Shown here in pieces: positions 27,655 through 37,099 of a DNA stretch of 64,000 bases (the first letter of the stretch is position 1; each line of letters starts with the position of its first letter). The position numbers and the translations under genes were made by a program. The notes under the pieces are model-generated. The model saw only the letters and a program-made list of their open reading frames with translations. It searched no databases and was not told where the DNA came from. The DNA is from Bacteroidales bacterium (GTDB lineage: Bacteria > Bacteroidota > Bacteroidia > Bacteroidales > Muribaculaceae). Location of the stretch: NCBI GenBank assembly GCA_019415705.1, contig DXYS01000018.1:25853-89852 (forward strand), read 5' to 3'.

Positions 27655-30129
27655 TTAATTCTTTTTATATGGCGGAGGTGTTTTGCGTGACTTACTGTCA
27701 GCTTTGGGCTTTGATGTCACCTTGCCTTTGGGCGCGGCATCGGGCAGCTCGTCTTCAGTTTTGTCTGAATCTTTCTTTTTGAAAATCGATAAGATTTTGG
27801 CAAAGAACGACGGGCGTCGGCTGCGTTCGATCTTGTGATGAGCCTCGGGGAAGTGACGGCTGAGGAAGGCCATGGCCTCATCGTCGCTGAGCGACTGCGC
27901 GGTCAGAGTCTCCAACAGCACCTCCGGTTTGGCCTTGGGGTCGACCGACATGACAGCCACCCAGTAGTCGTCGCGCTGAGGCGAGCGTGCCGATGACTTC
28001 ATCAACTGCTCGGGTGAGTAGATGTTGCGGTCAAGATAAACTTTAGCCAATTTGCGGGCGTCGGCTCCCTTGACATTAAAAAGCTTGGTCGAGATTTGAC
28101 GCAAGAATTCGTAGTCGGCAAGCTCGAGAGCGAGGTCCTGCATTCTGAGCCATGCCGAATCGGTGGCAACCTCGTCTGTGACATGGTTGAGCATAGACCC
28201 GAGCTCGCGGAAGTCTTCGGTGACAGTGCGCGGATAACCGATTTCGTAAACGTTGAAACAGAGGTCGGCTGCATTTTCGCGCGAAAGCGTCTTGTTGCGC
28301 ACAGCGTCTTTGATGGCGTTAAGCAGACGTTTGAAAACGACCTTGCCCTGACCGGCGCCCCATGTGTCTGAGTCGGGTGATTTATGGAAAGCGTCAAGGC
28401 GCTCGACCATTGACCGTATGCCCTCGGCATTGTTGACCGAGGCATGCTCCAGAGCATAGGTGAACAGGCGGCTATATCTCGGGTCGGTGATGCGGTCGGC
28501 AAAAATCTTGCCGACAAAGTCACGGTAGCGCAACGCGCAGCGTCCGCTCAAGTCAATGAGGTCGGCAACGAGTGCGTCTTCGTAACGTTGTTCGGTGGTA
28601 ATCAGCTTTATCATGCTGTCGGCGATGACCTCGCGGTCAGCGACCTCGTTCTCAATGATTGACATGCGGCGGCGTTGGTCGAGACCGTCATCTAACATAC
28701 GTGCGATGAGAGCCTGCGGCTCGCGGCCTTTCTCGTCGAGGAAATAATGATATAGTGACTCCCATTCGCCGCCCGACAGTGTCAGATAATCACTGTGTGA
28801 CTTGTAGGCCGGGCGGTTGATAAACTGTTGCACATCTACAAAACGCTGTTTGAAGCGGCGGTAGAACGTGTCAAACGTGTCTTTATCAGCAAAAACGATA
28901 GACGTGATTTTGTCACGGTTGCGCTCAATAACTTCGGTGGCTTTAAGAGGCTTGACGGCAAGCACATATTCAATCCAAGCCATAGTGCCCTCCAAGTCGG
29001 CCTGAGCATCAAAAAGGCTCTGCAGGTATTCGTCAAAACGTGCTTTCTCCGACGGTTTGGCGGTGAAATATTCGTTGAGCGCCTTGACGAGCTCACGGTC
29101 ACGGCTCAGAGCGTCAAAGTTGAAGCGGCTGAAGTCGTAGATATAATTGAAAAGCTGAGCCTGTGTCTCTTTGGGCAGATTCTTGTAGCGCTCATAAGTG
29201 TCAGACAGCAGCCAGTCGATGATGTCGGCTACTTTGTCGCGTCGGCCGCCCTCGATGGCGCTGACGATGGCCTCGCGGTAGTTCTCGGCCTCCGGTGTGC
29301 TGATTTTGGCGTCTTTGGTCAGGTCGAGCATAACCCACTGTTTGGGGAAGAGCTCGTTGTTGTAGTGCTGATTTATGAAGAAGACGTTGTAGCCCGGTTT
29401 TTTACCTTCGGACGTGTGATTGGTAAGGAAGGTGAACTCTGTCAGACGCTCAGGACGCAGCATGCTTGCGGCCCCGGCGGCCAGCAGATTGGCATCGGCC
29501 ACGTCACACTTGACGAGCACGGGGCGTCCGCAGCGGCGGCTCTCGACAAAGGCGAGCAACAGCTCGGCTGTGCGGGCGCCGGCAGCAGGCGCGGCTGCGG
29601 CTTTGAAGCTGAGATTCTCGGCGGGCAGGTCGGGTTTGTGACCGAGTGATATAGAGCGCATCTCCTCGTTGTCAGGCGACGGCACCGGCGAGCGCGGGAT
29701 GAAGTGAGCCGAGCCTTCGGCCGGGTTTTCGGTGAAAATTTCAAATACCGATGCATCGGGCTGCTCCTCGAAGACATAGCAGTCGACTACATAGTTGCCC
29801 GGACGTCCCGATTTGCCGTCTTTATAATATGTGTAGTCATATCCGACGGCAATCTTTCGGCCTATGACATATATTTTCTGTTTGCCCGGGAGTAAAAGCT
29901 CGCGGTAAAAATAAGTCGGGGCGACATCGAGCACTTTTGTCGGGTCGGCTGCGAGAGCCGGTTGCGACAGGGCCGGACGCTCGACAAATGCAAATATTTC
30001 GTTGTCCTTATTGTTGATGGCTTCGATTATTTCGGCCGGTGTGTTCTCTGTGGCCGAGCGTATGCCGAGACCTACAGTGCCGCCGCGTGATTTCTCTGAC
30101 GAGTTGTAGATGATGTGATAATAATTCAT
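27655..30129 (-). CDS. GAP1-like GTPase-associated protein
   Basis: An 824-residue cytosolic protein without membrane segments. The N-terminus (YYHIIYNSSEKSRGGTVGLG, then IRSATENTP) resembles the GAP1-N domain of 'GTPase-associated protein 1' families. A middle domain (about 190-320) includes ELLLAFVESRRCGRPV and LTEFTFLTNH. The rest is a long alpha-helical repeat-like region, ending in a basic, Lys/Pro-rich tail (from about 775). In known gene neighbourhoods GAP1 proteins pair with GTPases, as here with one on each side. The assignment rests on remembered motif similarity, so moderate confidence. Likely role: adaptor or sensor for the two GTPases. Confidence 0.65.
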   Translation of the reverse strand: MNYYHIIYNSSEKSRGGTVGLGIRSATENTPAEIIEAINNKDNEIFAFVERPALSQPALAADPTKVLDVAPTYFYRELLLPGKQKIYVIGRKIAVGYDYTYYKDGKSGRPGNYVVDCYVFEEQPDASVFEIFTENPAEGSAHFIPRSPVPSPDNEEMRSISLGHKPDLPAENLSFKAAAAPAAGARTAELLLAFVESRRCGRPVLVKCDVADANLLAAGAASMLRPERLTEFTFLTNHTSEGKKPGYNVFFINQHYNNELFPKQWVMLDLTKDAKISTPEAENYREAIVSAIEGGRRDKVADIIDWLLSDTYERYKNLPKETQAQLFNYIYDFSRFNFDALSRDRELVKALNEYFTAKPSEKARFDEYLQSLFDAQADLEGTMAWIEYVLAVKPLKATEVIERNRDKITSIVFADKDTFDTFYRRFKQRFVDVQQFINRPAYKSHSDYLTLSGGEWESLYHYFLDEKGREPQALIARMLDDGLDQRRRMSIIENEVADREVIADSMIKLITTEQRYEDALVADLIDLSGRCALRYRDFVGKIFADRITDPRYSRLFTYALEHASVNNAEGIRSMVERLDAFHKSPDSDTWGAGQGKVVFKRLLNAIKDAVRNKTLSRENAADLCFNVYEIGYPRTVTEDFRELGSMLNHVTDEVATDSAWLRMQDLALELADYEFLRQISTKLFNVKGADARKLAKVYLDRNIYSPEQLMKSSARSPQRDDYWVAVMSVDPKAKPEVLLETLTAQSLSDDEAMAFLSRHFPEAHHKIERSRRPSFFAKILSIFKKKDSDKTEDELPDAAPKGKVTSKPKADSKSRKTPPPYKKN

Positions 30130-30139
30130 GGCATCAGGT

Positions 30140-31432
30140 TTATTTGTCTTTTGTGGTCGGTATGTTGAATTTGCCGAGTTTATACAGCATCCAGATTAGC
30201 GGGTCCATTACACGATAGGGTGTGACCTGTCCCTCAACGGAGCTGTCGACCGGCATCGAGCCGAGCGCCGACACGCCGAAGAAGCGGTAATTATTGTCCG
30301 GGTCGTTGAGGTCGCGTGAATCAATATTGATTTTTTTATTTTTAGGACTCGTCCAGTTGTGGGCAAAAAGGCGGAACTCGGTCTGGTCCCAAAGTTCATA
30401 GTCGAGGGCCTGCTCGATTGTAGAGTTTATTTCATTTATCTTGTCGATATCGAGCTTGCCCGTTTTTTTGTATGTGCTGTCTGAATATTGGTCGCCTTTG
30501 CAGAACGCCTGTACCGGAAAGTCGTTGAGAGCGTCCTTGTTGTCGATGACGGCGTCAAATTTGCTGAATACAAAGGCAAACGGTTTGGAGAAGATGTCGA
30601 CACGGTCCTGCTGTGCGTTGGCCAGTGCGGTCTGTATTTCGCTAAGCGGCATACTCGGACGGCCTGTCAGTTCGTCGAAACCTTTGTCTCTTAGTGCCTT
30701 CTTGATGTAGGGGACTGAGAGACAGTCTAAAAGAACGATTACTCCGGCCGAGCGGCTCAGATATTTGGCATTGTTTTTGATGTTTTCCTGAAATTTCTCA
30801 CCTGCAGTGTCGTAGAACACCAAGTAAATGCTGCGGTTTGTGCTCTGCTGGTAGACATGAAATATAAGAGGCACATCTTTTTTGGCTTCGGCGGTCTTCT
30901 CGATGACATAACCGCTTTCAAAAAGCTGCTCGCGCATTTTATTGTAGACAATGTCGGTCGCATCGTCTTTATGACCGTCGCTGTAGACCTGCATCGGGGT
31001 TACCTGCAGGTCGAGACGAGAGCCGAATTTGCGCAGCTGCTGGATGAGGGTGATGATGTAGTTTGTCTTGCCGCTCGATGGGCTGCCGACGACCGATATG
31101 ATTTCAGAGCCGTTCTGCACCATTTCGATAGGCAGATTATTGAAACAGTGGGGGCAGACAAAACGCTCGGACAGCTGACCGCACTGTGGGCATTTCGACG
31201 CCTCGAGTGTCGACGAGCCGAAACGCGCGAAAAAGCCTTTTTTCTTTTGGGGCCACGTGTAGCGCAGCGGCAGGTCCTCGCCTCGCCAGTAACGGTCATA
31301 GCCTTCCTGTGTCTCGCGCGGGCAGCAGTAATCGCCGTCGTTGTCTTTGTCTAAGTTTACACATTGATACAGAGCCTCGCTTGTGCGGAACTCTTCGAAA
31401 CAATAAGGACATAATATGGTTTTGTCAGCCAT
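30140..31432 (-). CDS. Zinc-ribbon P-loop GTPase (double-GTPase-like)
   Basis: A 430-residue soluble protein. The N-terminus has paired zinc-binding motifs (CPYC at 8-11; CPQC at 81-84; CPHC at 93-96). The GTPase domain has P-loop GSPSSGKT (116-123), switch II DTAG (208-211) and an NKxD-like SKFD (290-293). A late segment (YRFFGVSALGSMP) is like the G5/SA loop. It precedes the GAP1-like gene by 10 bases. It resembles the membrane GTPase downstream in having a zinc ribbon joined to a GTPase, but lacks membrane helices. It probably works as the soluble partner in the same complex. Confidence 0.75.
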   Translation of the reverse strand: MADKTILCPYCFEEFRTSEALYQCVNLDKDNDGDYCCPRETQEGYDRYWRGEDLPLRYTWPQKKKGFFARFGSSTLEASKCPQCGQLSERFVCPHCFNNLPIEMVQNGSEIISVVGSPSSGKTNYIITLIQQLRKFGSRLDLQVTPMQVYSDGHKDDATDIVYNKMREQLFESGYVIEKTAEAKKDVPLIFHVYQQSTNRSIYLVFYDTAGEKFQENIKNNAKYLSRSAGVIVLLDCLSVPYIKKALRDKGFDELTGRPSMPLSEIQTALANAQQDRVDIFSKPFAFVFSKFDAVIDNKDALNDFPVQAFCKGDQYSDSTYKKTGKLDIDKINEINSTIEQALDYELWDQTEFRLFAHNWTSPKNKKINIDSRDLNDPDNNYRFFGVSALGSMPVDSSVEGQVTPYRVMDPLIWMLYKLGKFNIPTTKDK

Positions 31433-31483
31433 TGTGTGCGTTTGATAATGATGGTTTATAATAGGTGGATGGCCTGTGCTTTG

Positions 31484-33535
31484 TCAGAGACTGACAGAGC
31501 ACAGGTCGGTGATGAATGCGTTGTTGATGCCGATGGTCTCCTCGGGATGAGGCACGAAGTAGACGTTGAGCTTTGATGCGTTTTTGCAGGCAGGCAGCGG
31601 CAGGTCGTGGTCGAAAGTGAACGGTCCGGTGTCGCCCTTGTCATACTCGCCGACGATATAGGCCTCGTCGATTCTGACCAAAGGTTTGTCCTGAACCAAG
31701 AGCACGGCGCGGCAGGGCAGGGCGACGCCGTCGGGCAGCGACGCGGTGACATGCAGCACGAACTTTTTGCCAAACCATCCGGTCTTGACCTTCTCGACTG
31801 TGGCGGAGAGTTTTACGGGTACGAGTTCGTCAAGCTCGACAACAGGCAGCTCACATGGCGTGAGGTCGCGCTCCGTGATTTCGCGTATGATTTTTTTGCG
31901 GACATTGACGTTGCGCTCGCGCTCAAACTGCTTGATGAGTGTGCAATACTCCGGATACACCTCCTCATAGCGGTCGATTGTCGCGCCGAGTTCGGCATAG
32001 GCTTTATCTAAAGCGGCAAATCGGGCCTCTATTTCGCCGAGACGGTTTGCTCCGGAAAGGATGTTGTCGATTATGCGGCGTGCACCCTCAAATTTGCCTG
32101 TCTCCTCAAACAGAGCGCGGCACTCGTCGATTTCGCCGCGGCAGCGGCGCAGCTCAATCATGTAGTCGGCCATGGCGTCATTTTGCGGGCGTCCGTCTGT
32201 GAGCGCGCGACGTGCATCGTCAAATTTGCCGCCTTTGGCCGCAAGATGACGTCTGACAGCACTATCGGTGCGCCGGCAGGCTTCCTCGGCCGGCTTAAAG
32301 CGCGACTCGAGAGTGTCGGCGAGGCGTATGACGGTGGAGTCAAGGGCACGGATACGCTCGGCTGAGCGTATCCATGCGGCGATGGCCTTGCGGGCCTGAC
32401 GACGTATGTTGGCGATATTGTCGAAATTTTCGAGGCGCTCCGACATGTCGCCGTACATGACGCTGTAGCGTGCGAGCACATCGGGCATGCGGTCGGGAGT
32501 GATGACCGACACCAACTGACGGTTGCCGATGTTGTCTGTTACACGGCGCACGAACTCATTGTCGCTGAACGCCTCGCCCGAGAGCACGCACTGCAGCATG
32601 TCGTGACGGGCGACACGGTCGCGGTAATGCACGATTTTCTGCACGAGCTCCGAGATGGCCTGTTCCTGACGCGATTTGAGCACGGTGTTGTCGACTATGC
32701 ACGGATAGACAACAGATGTGTCGCGGCTGTAATGAAACTGTATGCCGAATGTCGGATCATGACGTTTCTCCAACCAGTTGTCGACAAACTGCATCTGATA
32801 CTCTAACTCGCGCTCGATTTCGTCTTCGCGCAGGAAGTTGTGGCTGCGCTGCATTGTCGACAGCACTATCTGTGCCAGCGAGCGACGCAGCGGATTTTCG
32901 CCGAGACCTCCGAGCGACAGCTCGTCGTCGGTAGGCAGAAACTGTTGTCCGTCGTAGGCATAGCATCCCATCAGCAGGTCGGAGCCCGAAGACTCGCAGA
33001 ACACGATTTTCTGGCCGAACTCCGGCTTGAGCTCGGGACGTGTATAGCGCATATATCCGATAGTCAGGTCCTCAGGTGTCACCGAGAAGCTCTGAGTCGC
33101 GAACGATTTGTCCTCTAAGTGCGCTATTACAGCCTTTCGCGCCGCATCCGGTATGTTGCGGGCAAAGATATATACGGTCGGTATCGACACCTCCGGGCGT
33201 CCGGGTTCGGCATAAAAACGGCGCAGACGCTCGATGATACCCGAGTTGTCAAGCAGCGACAGATAAGGCAGATCACTGACGGTTGTGGTCGAGTATTTGC
33301 GTCCGTCGACAACGCCGTCCCAGAAGTGACCGATGTAGCCGGGGCGCTTGCAGAGCACCATCGATTTGTTGGACTGCGAGGCCTCGAGACGCGAGCTGTC
33401 GGCCGGCACGTAGAAGTAGAGCCACAGACGGCCGTCAGCCGACCCGTGGAATCCATCATAGGCCCCGTCGCCTTTGTCGACGACGGGGATGATGTAATCC
33501 TGATTGAAAAAAAGTATCAGTTTGGCTTGTGACAT
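31484..33535 (-). CDS. Unknown protein, possible degenerate ASKHA (Hsp70/actin-like) fold with coiled-coil
   Basis: A 683-residue protein. The N-terminal half has alternating strands and the segment VLSGEAFSDNEFVRRVTDNI (about 316-335), which recalls the Hsp70/actin adenosine region. A preceding helix block has DNTVLKSRQEQAISEL. Residues about 385-560 are highly charged helix, likely coiled coil (RIRALDSTVIRLADTLESR, RERNVNVRKKIIRE). The C-terminus (about 585-683) looks like a beta-sandwich. Canonical phosphate motifs are not clear, so the ASKHA link is tentative. It lies between the SrfB-like and GTPase genes, 6 bases after the former, and must be part of the system. Confidence 0.55.
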   Translation of the reverse strand: MSQAKLILFFNQDYIIPVVDKGDGAYDGFHGSADGRLWLYFYVPADSSRLEASQSNKSMVLCKRPGYIGHFWDGVVDGRKYSTTTVSDLPYLSLLDNSGIIERLRRFYAEPGRPEVSIPTVYIFARNIPDAARKAVIAHLEDKSFATQSFSVTPEDLTIGYMRYTRPELKPEFGQKIVFCESSGSDLLMGCYAYDGQQFLPTDDELSLGGLGENPLRRSLAQIVLSTMQRSHNFLREDEIERELEYQMQFVDNWLEKRHDPTFGIQFHYSRDTSVVYPCIVDNTVLKSRQEQAISELVQKIVHYRDRVARHDMLQCVLSGEAFSDNEFVRRVTDNIGNRQLVSVITPDRMPDVLARYSVMYGDMSERLENFDNIANIRRQARKAIAAWIRSAERIRALDSTVIRLADTLESRFKPAEEACRRTDSAVRRHLAAKGGKFDDARRALTDGRPQNDAMADYMIELRRCRGEIDECRALFEETGKFEGARRIIDNILSGANRLGEIEARFAALDKAYAELGATIDRYEEVYPEYCTLIKQFERERNVNVRKKIIREITERDLTPCELPVVELDELVPVKLSATVEKVKTGWFGKKFVLHVTASLPDGVALPCRAVLLVQDKPLVRIDEAYIVGEYDKGDTGPFTFDHDLPLPACKNASKLNVYFVPHPEETIGINNAFITDLCSVSL

Positions 33536-33541
33536 AGCTTA

Positions 33542-36500
33542 TCAGCTGTTCTTCTTGAAGAGTTGCGGCAGCAGCACGTTGTTTAGGTAGTAGAGACCTG
33601 ATGCGATGAAGATAGGCATGCGGTAGGCAACCTGCATCTCGCGCTCGCCGTCGTTCTCGAAGAATGAGGCAAGGTTTGACAGTTCTTCCGTGCCGCGGCG
33701 CAGAGCAGAGGTGTTGTCGGCAAATCCGTTCTCTTCGACGAAGTCGCAGAAAAGCTCTATGAACTTGTTGAAGTTCTCAAATTTCGACGACGTGAAGTCA
33801 AAACGCGAAATGTTGTTGAATTTGTCTTCCTCGAGCACCTCGAGTTCCGACAGTTCCTCTTTGCCGTTGGCACCGCGATAGAAGATACCTTTCTCGCCGA
33901 CGACCTCATGACGCTCGATGTTGACTTTTGTCGACGGGGTGTCGTCATCGTCGTCATCGTCGTCATCGTCATTGTGGTCATAGATGCCGAGAATCATATC
34001 GTTGGGGTCGGATGACAGTTTGACAAGACCTTTGGCGACCTCGCTCTTGTTTTCGCGCATGTCCTCGATATCATCCGAGTCGAGATTGTCAAATTTGACT
34101 TTGACCTTGACATCATCCATGGCCAGACCGGCTTTGAGGCATTTGCGCAGATAGCGTTTGACGTCTTTGCCGTCCTCGTCGAAGGTGAAGAACAACCACT
34201 CGAACAGACGGCCTCCCTTGCCGTAGTAGCGGAAGTGTATCTCGTTGATGTCCGTGAGATTATTCTTTGTGATGGTCTCGCGCAACAGTATGCCGGCATA
34301 GAACGACAGCAGACCTGTGATATAGGCCGGCAGCGAGAATACGGTGGGGATGTCACTGCGCATGTAGTCGTAGAAAGCCGAGAACTCCTCGCGTCCGCTC
34401 AGCTGGTCGAAGACATTATTGAGATAGTAGGGAGCGCGTGAGTATGTGTTACGGTCACTGCTGGTGACATCGGCGATGTTGATGACCTTGACTTTGGTCT
34501 TGTGAGACTCGTGGAAGTTATACAGACAGCGGCGGAACTGCTCCGAGCGGTTGATGGCGTCGAAGAAGAAACCGGCAGCTATACGCACCGAGCACTGTGA
34601 GTAGAGGCGTTTGCCGCTGCCTTTTGTGTCGGTCGGGTCGACGCCGAGAATGAGGATGTCGGATGTCGAGCCGCCTATGTCGATGCCGAGGAAGAGATTG
34701 GTCTCGCTCAGTGCGGCACGTCCGCTCTGTGCATACTTGCAGACAGCCTCGGCCTCGGTGAAGGCTTTGATGCGGCTGCTCGAGATGCGAAGTCCCTGAA
34801 TGGTCTCGTTGAGCTTGGCACCGAGATTCTTAAACACTTGGCTCAGATGACTCTTGTTGCTCATTGCGCTCGGGAACGACCAGCGGAGCTCGGTCGGACG
34901 CATTTCGTTTGCGAAAAGGTCGGCGCAAATCTGCAGCCATACCATCGAGATGAACGAGCGACGTTTCTTATTGCCCTCGCCGGTGGCCCATTTCATATTA
35001 TAGTTGAGTCGTCCGGCGTTGGTGGTGATGATGCTGTCGTCCATTGAGTGTACGGTGATGTTGGTCTCGTTGACCGGCACACCGCCGATAATGGGCTCAT
35101 CTTCCTTAGACAGTTTTGTGCGCACGTACTCGATTTCGTGCTCATGCAGCCACGATTTTATCTGGCCGTTTTTGTTGATGGGCTCCTCGTTAGAGATAAA
35201 GAGCAGCTCGTCTTTGGCGGCCATGGCGCGCGGAGCGTTGTCAAAGCCTACGAGAGCCAGACGACGGTTGGTGAAGGGCACCGGCTCTGCGTCGCGGGCT
35301 CCCTTGGCGCGGTAATATGCGCAGGTGTTGGTCGAGCCGAAGTCGATGCCGACCGTGGCCTCCTGAAGCATCTGCGGCTCGCGGGTCAGCAGACGCATAT
35401 ATTCAGAGTCGTTGAAAAGAAGTGCGTCAGAGTTGCCGCCCGGAGTTTTGATGATGAGACGTCCGGCCGTCCAGTCGTTCTCGTTGCGGCGGACGTGGAT
35501 TGAAACATATTTGACGGGTGTGTCGCTCTTGATGATTTCGTAGGGCCACATGCCGCCCGAAGCTTTGTCGACCGGATAGCGCACGAGGAACATTTTTTCC
35601 TCGAGTTTGCTGCGTGAGGCCTCGTCGCCCATATAGTCTTTCTCGAAAGTTTTGCCTTCGAATTCGGGTATCATGCGTGTACCGCCGGGCATATTGGTCG
35701 GGAACTCGCTGTAGTAGAAATACTGTTTCCAGTACTCCGAGCGGAAGTTTGGCCAAACGAAGACCTTGCCGTTGCTTTCGGGAGCGATGATTTCGTAATT
35801 TTTCATCAGAATCTCGACAAACTCGTCAGAGTCACCGAGCTTGGCTTCGAGAACGATGTCGACGGTCTGGCCTTTGACGCGTGCGCGCAGACGCACCTTG
35901 CTGTCGTGAGAGCCGTTGACGATATCGTTGAGCGAACCCATGATGTCTAATGCCTTGTCTGACAGAGGCAGCGAGAAATAATATGTGGCGTCGCTGTCCT
36001 CGTCGCGTGCCTTGATGTAGTAGACGGCAGCGCGCTCATATTCCTGCTCGTTGCCTACGGCCATCCATCCGACGAGATAGTTGCCGGGCAGCAGCAGTTC
36101 GCTGATGTCCTCGACAAGTTTGGCGTCGTCGACAGCCTTGCGGTAGAACACGCCGCCCTTCCACCAATACTGAGTGTTGGTAGCGAAGAGTTTGGCTATC
36201 GGTCCGCGTGGCGTGACAGCCGACTTGATGCTCAGTGGCACGGTCTCTATGGCGTCCTCGTTCATGCCGAGAACAGAGGCGATTTCGGCACGCCATTCCT
36301 TGATTTCGGTTTCGAGAGTGGCGGATATTTCCTGAGGCACTTTCTTGTTGCCGCCATTGATTTCGGTCAGCAGGGCGGTATATGACTCCTTGTTGGTCGA
36401 GAGCATCGACAGGAAGGAGTAAATCTTCACAAGTGCGTTGTGGCTGTAAGCCTCGACTTTGTTTGCGTCGGCGGCTGCTGGGTCGGTGAATTTGCCGTTG

Positions 36501-37093
36501 ATGAGCCACGGCATGTCATCGTCAATCTCGTAGTTGACAGAGGTGAAGAAAATGGTGTAGGGCGATGTAGCTCCGACGAGTTTGTAGGCACCGCTCTTAT
36601 CCTTATAATATAAGAGCTGCATGTATGCCGGTGTCTGAGGGTCGGTCTCGTGCTTCCACAGAGATTTTTCCTCAAAAAGCATCTCGCCGTATGTGGCGGC
36701 GAGCCCGAAAGTGTACTCGTCGCGGTCTGTCTTTTTCATCTCCTTGAGCGATATAGGCTCTGAGAGATAGAAGTCGTCGGGTTTGAGCACGTAGGTTGCG
36801 ATAAGACCGCGCCACTCGTCTTTGAGTGCTTTATAGCAGAGCATCAGCGAGCGTTCGTCGCGGCGCGAAGTCCGTGCGCCGAGCGCGTAAGCAGTCATCT
36901 TTGCACGCGCCCACGGCGAGGGCACGCCGGAGATAAGGTCGTTGAATGTGTTCTGCGACGCCTCGGTGTTGCCGTAAGAGGTCACGAGGTTGTCGATAAA
37001 TGTTTCGGGCTCCTTCAGCGAGACCCAGCGGTGTATGGTGGTTTCGGATACTCCGATGCCGTTGCCGACTTCGGGAAGAAATGATTTTGCCAT
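33542..37093 (-). CDS. SrfB-like actin-fold (ASKHA) ATPase, 1183 residues
   Basis: A very large protein. Residues 1-575 are a unique region of mixed alpha/beta. An ASKHA ATPase core follows: phosphate-1 DFGSTNT (584-590), phosphate-2 DIGGSTSD (805-812) and an adenosine-type motif YGKGGRL (about 957-963). A run of ten aspartates (1042-1051) forms an acidic linker before the C-terminal domain. This layout is like virulence factor SrfB (recalled similarity). Such proteins bind ATP and may polymerise or act as chaperones. It begins 6 bases after the tubulin-like gene, so a tubulin-like and an actin-like protein are tightly coexpressed. Confidence 0.75.
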   Translation of the reverse strand: MAKSFLPEVGNGIGVSETTIHRWVSLKEPETFIDNLVTSYGNTEASQNTFNDLISGVPSPWARAKMTAYALGARTSRRDERSLMLCYKALKDEWRGLIATYVLKPDDFYLSEPISLKEMKKTDRDEYTFGLAATYGEMLFEEKSLWKHETDPQTPAYMQLLYYKDKSGAYKLVGATSPYTIFFTSVNYEIDDDMPWLINGKFTDPAAADANKVEAYSHNALVKIYSFLSMLSTNKESYTALLTEINGGNKKVPQEISATLETEIKEWRAEIASVLGMNEDAIETVPLSIKSAVTPRGPIAKLFATNTQYWWKGGVFYRKAVDDAKLVEDISELLLPGNYLVGWMAVGNEQEYERAAVYYIKARDEDSDATYYFSLPLSDKALDIMGSLNDIVNGSHDSKVRLRARVKGQTVDIVLEAKLGDSDEFVEILMKNYEIIAPESNGKVFVWPNFRSEYWKQYFYYSEFPTNMPGGTRMIPEFEGKTFEKDYMGDEASRSKLEEKMFLVRYPVDKASGGMWPYEIIKSDTPVKYVSIHVRRNENDWTAGRLIIKTPGGNSDALLFNDSEYMRLLTREPQMLQEATVGIDFGSTNTCAYYRAKGARDAEPVPFTNRRLALVGFDNAPRAMAAKDELLFISNEEPINKNGQIKSWLHEHEIEYVRTKLSKEDEPIIGGVPVNETNITVHSMDDSIITTNAGRLNYNMKWATGEGNKKRRSFISMVWLQICADLFANEMRPTELRWSFPSAMSNKSHLSQVFKNLGAKLNETIQGLRISSSRIKAFTEAEAVCKYAQSGRAALSETNLFLGIDIGGSTSDILILGVDPTDTKGSGKRLYSQCSVRIAAGFFFDAINRSEQFRRCLYNFHESHKTKVKVINIADVTSSDRNTYSRAPYYLNNVFDQLSGREEFSAFYDYMRSDIPTVFSLPAYITGLLSFYAGILLRETITKNNLTDINEIHFRYYGKGGRLFEWLFFTFDEDGKDVKRYLRKCLKAGLAMDDVKVKVKFDNLDSDDIEDMRENKSEVAKGLVKLSSDPNDMILGIYDHNDDDDDDDDDDTPSTKVNIERHEVVGEKGIFYRGANGKEELSELEVLEEDKFNNISRFDFTSSKFENFNKFIELFCDFVEENGFADNTSALRRGTEELSNLASFFENDGEREMQVAYRMPIFIASGLYYLNNVLLPQLFKKNS
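33941..33980. repeat. Trinucleotide (GTC/ATC) repeat coding a poly-aspartate run
   Basis: About a dozen GTC/ATC triplets in a row code the ten-Asp linker of the SrfB-like protein. Length changes in multiples of three would keep the frame. Confidence 0.8.
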
Positions 37094-37099
37094 GAGAGT

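Noticed and set aside
33941..33980. Short tandem repeat considered as a CRISPR or phase-variation tract
   Set aside because: It is an in-frame triplet run inside a coding region; changes would not switch the gene off and there are no spacers.
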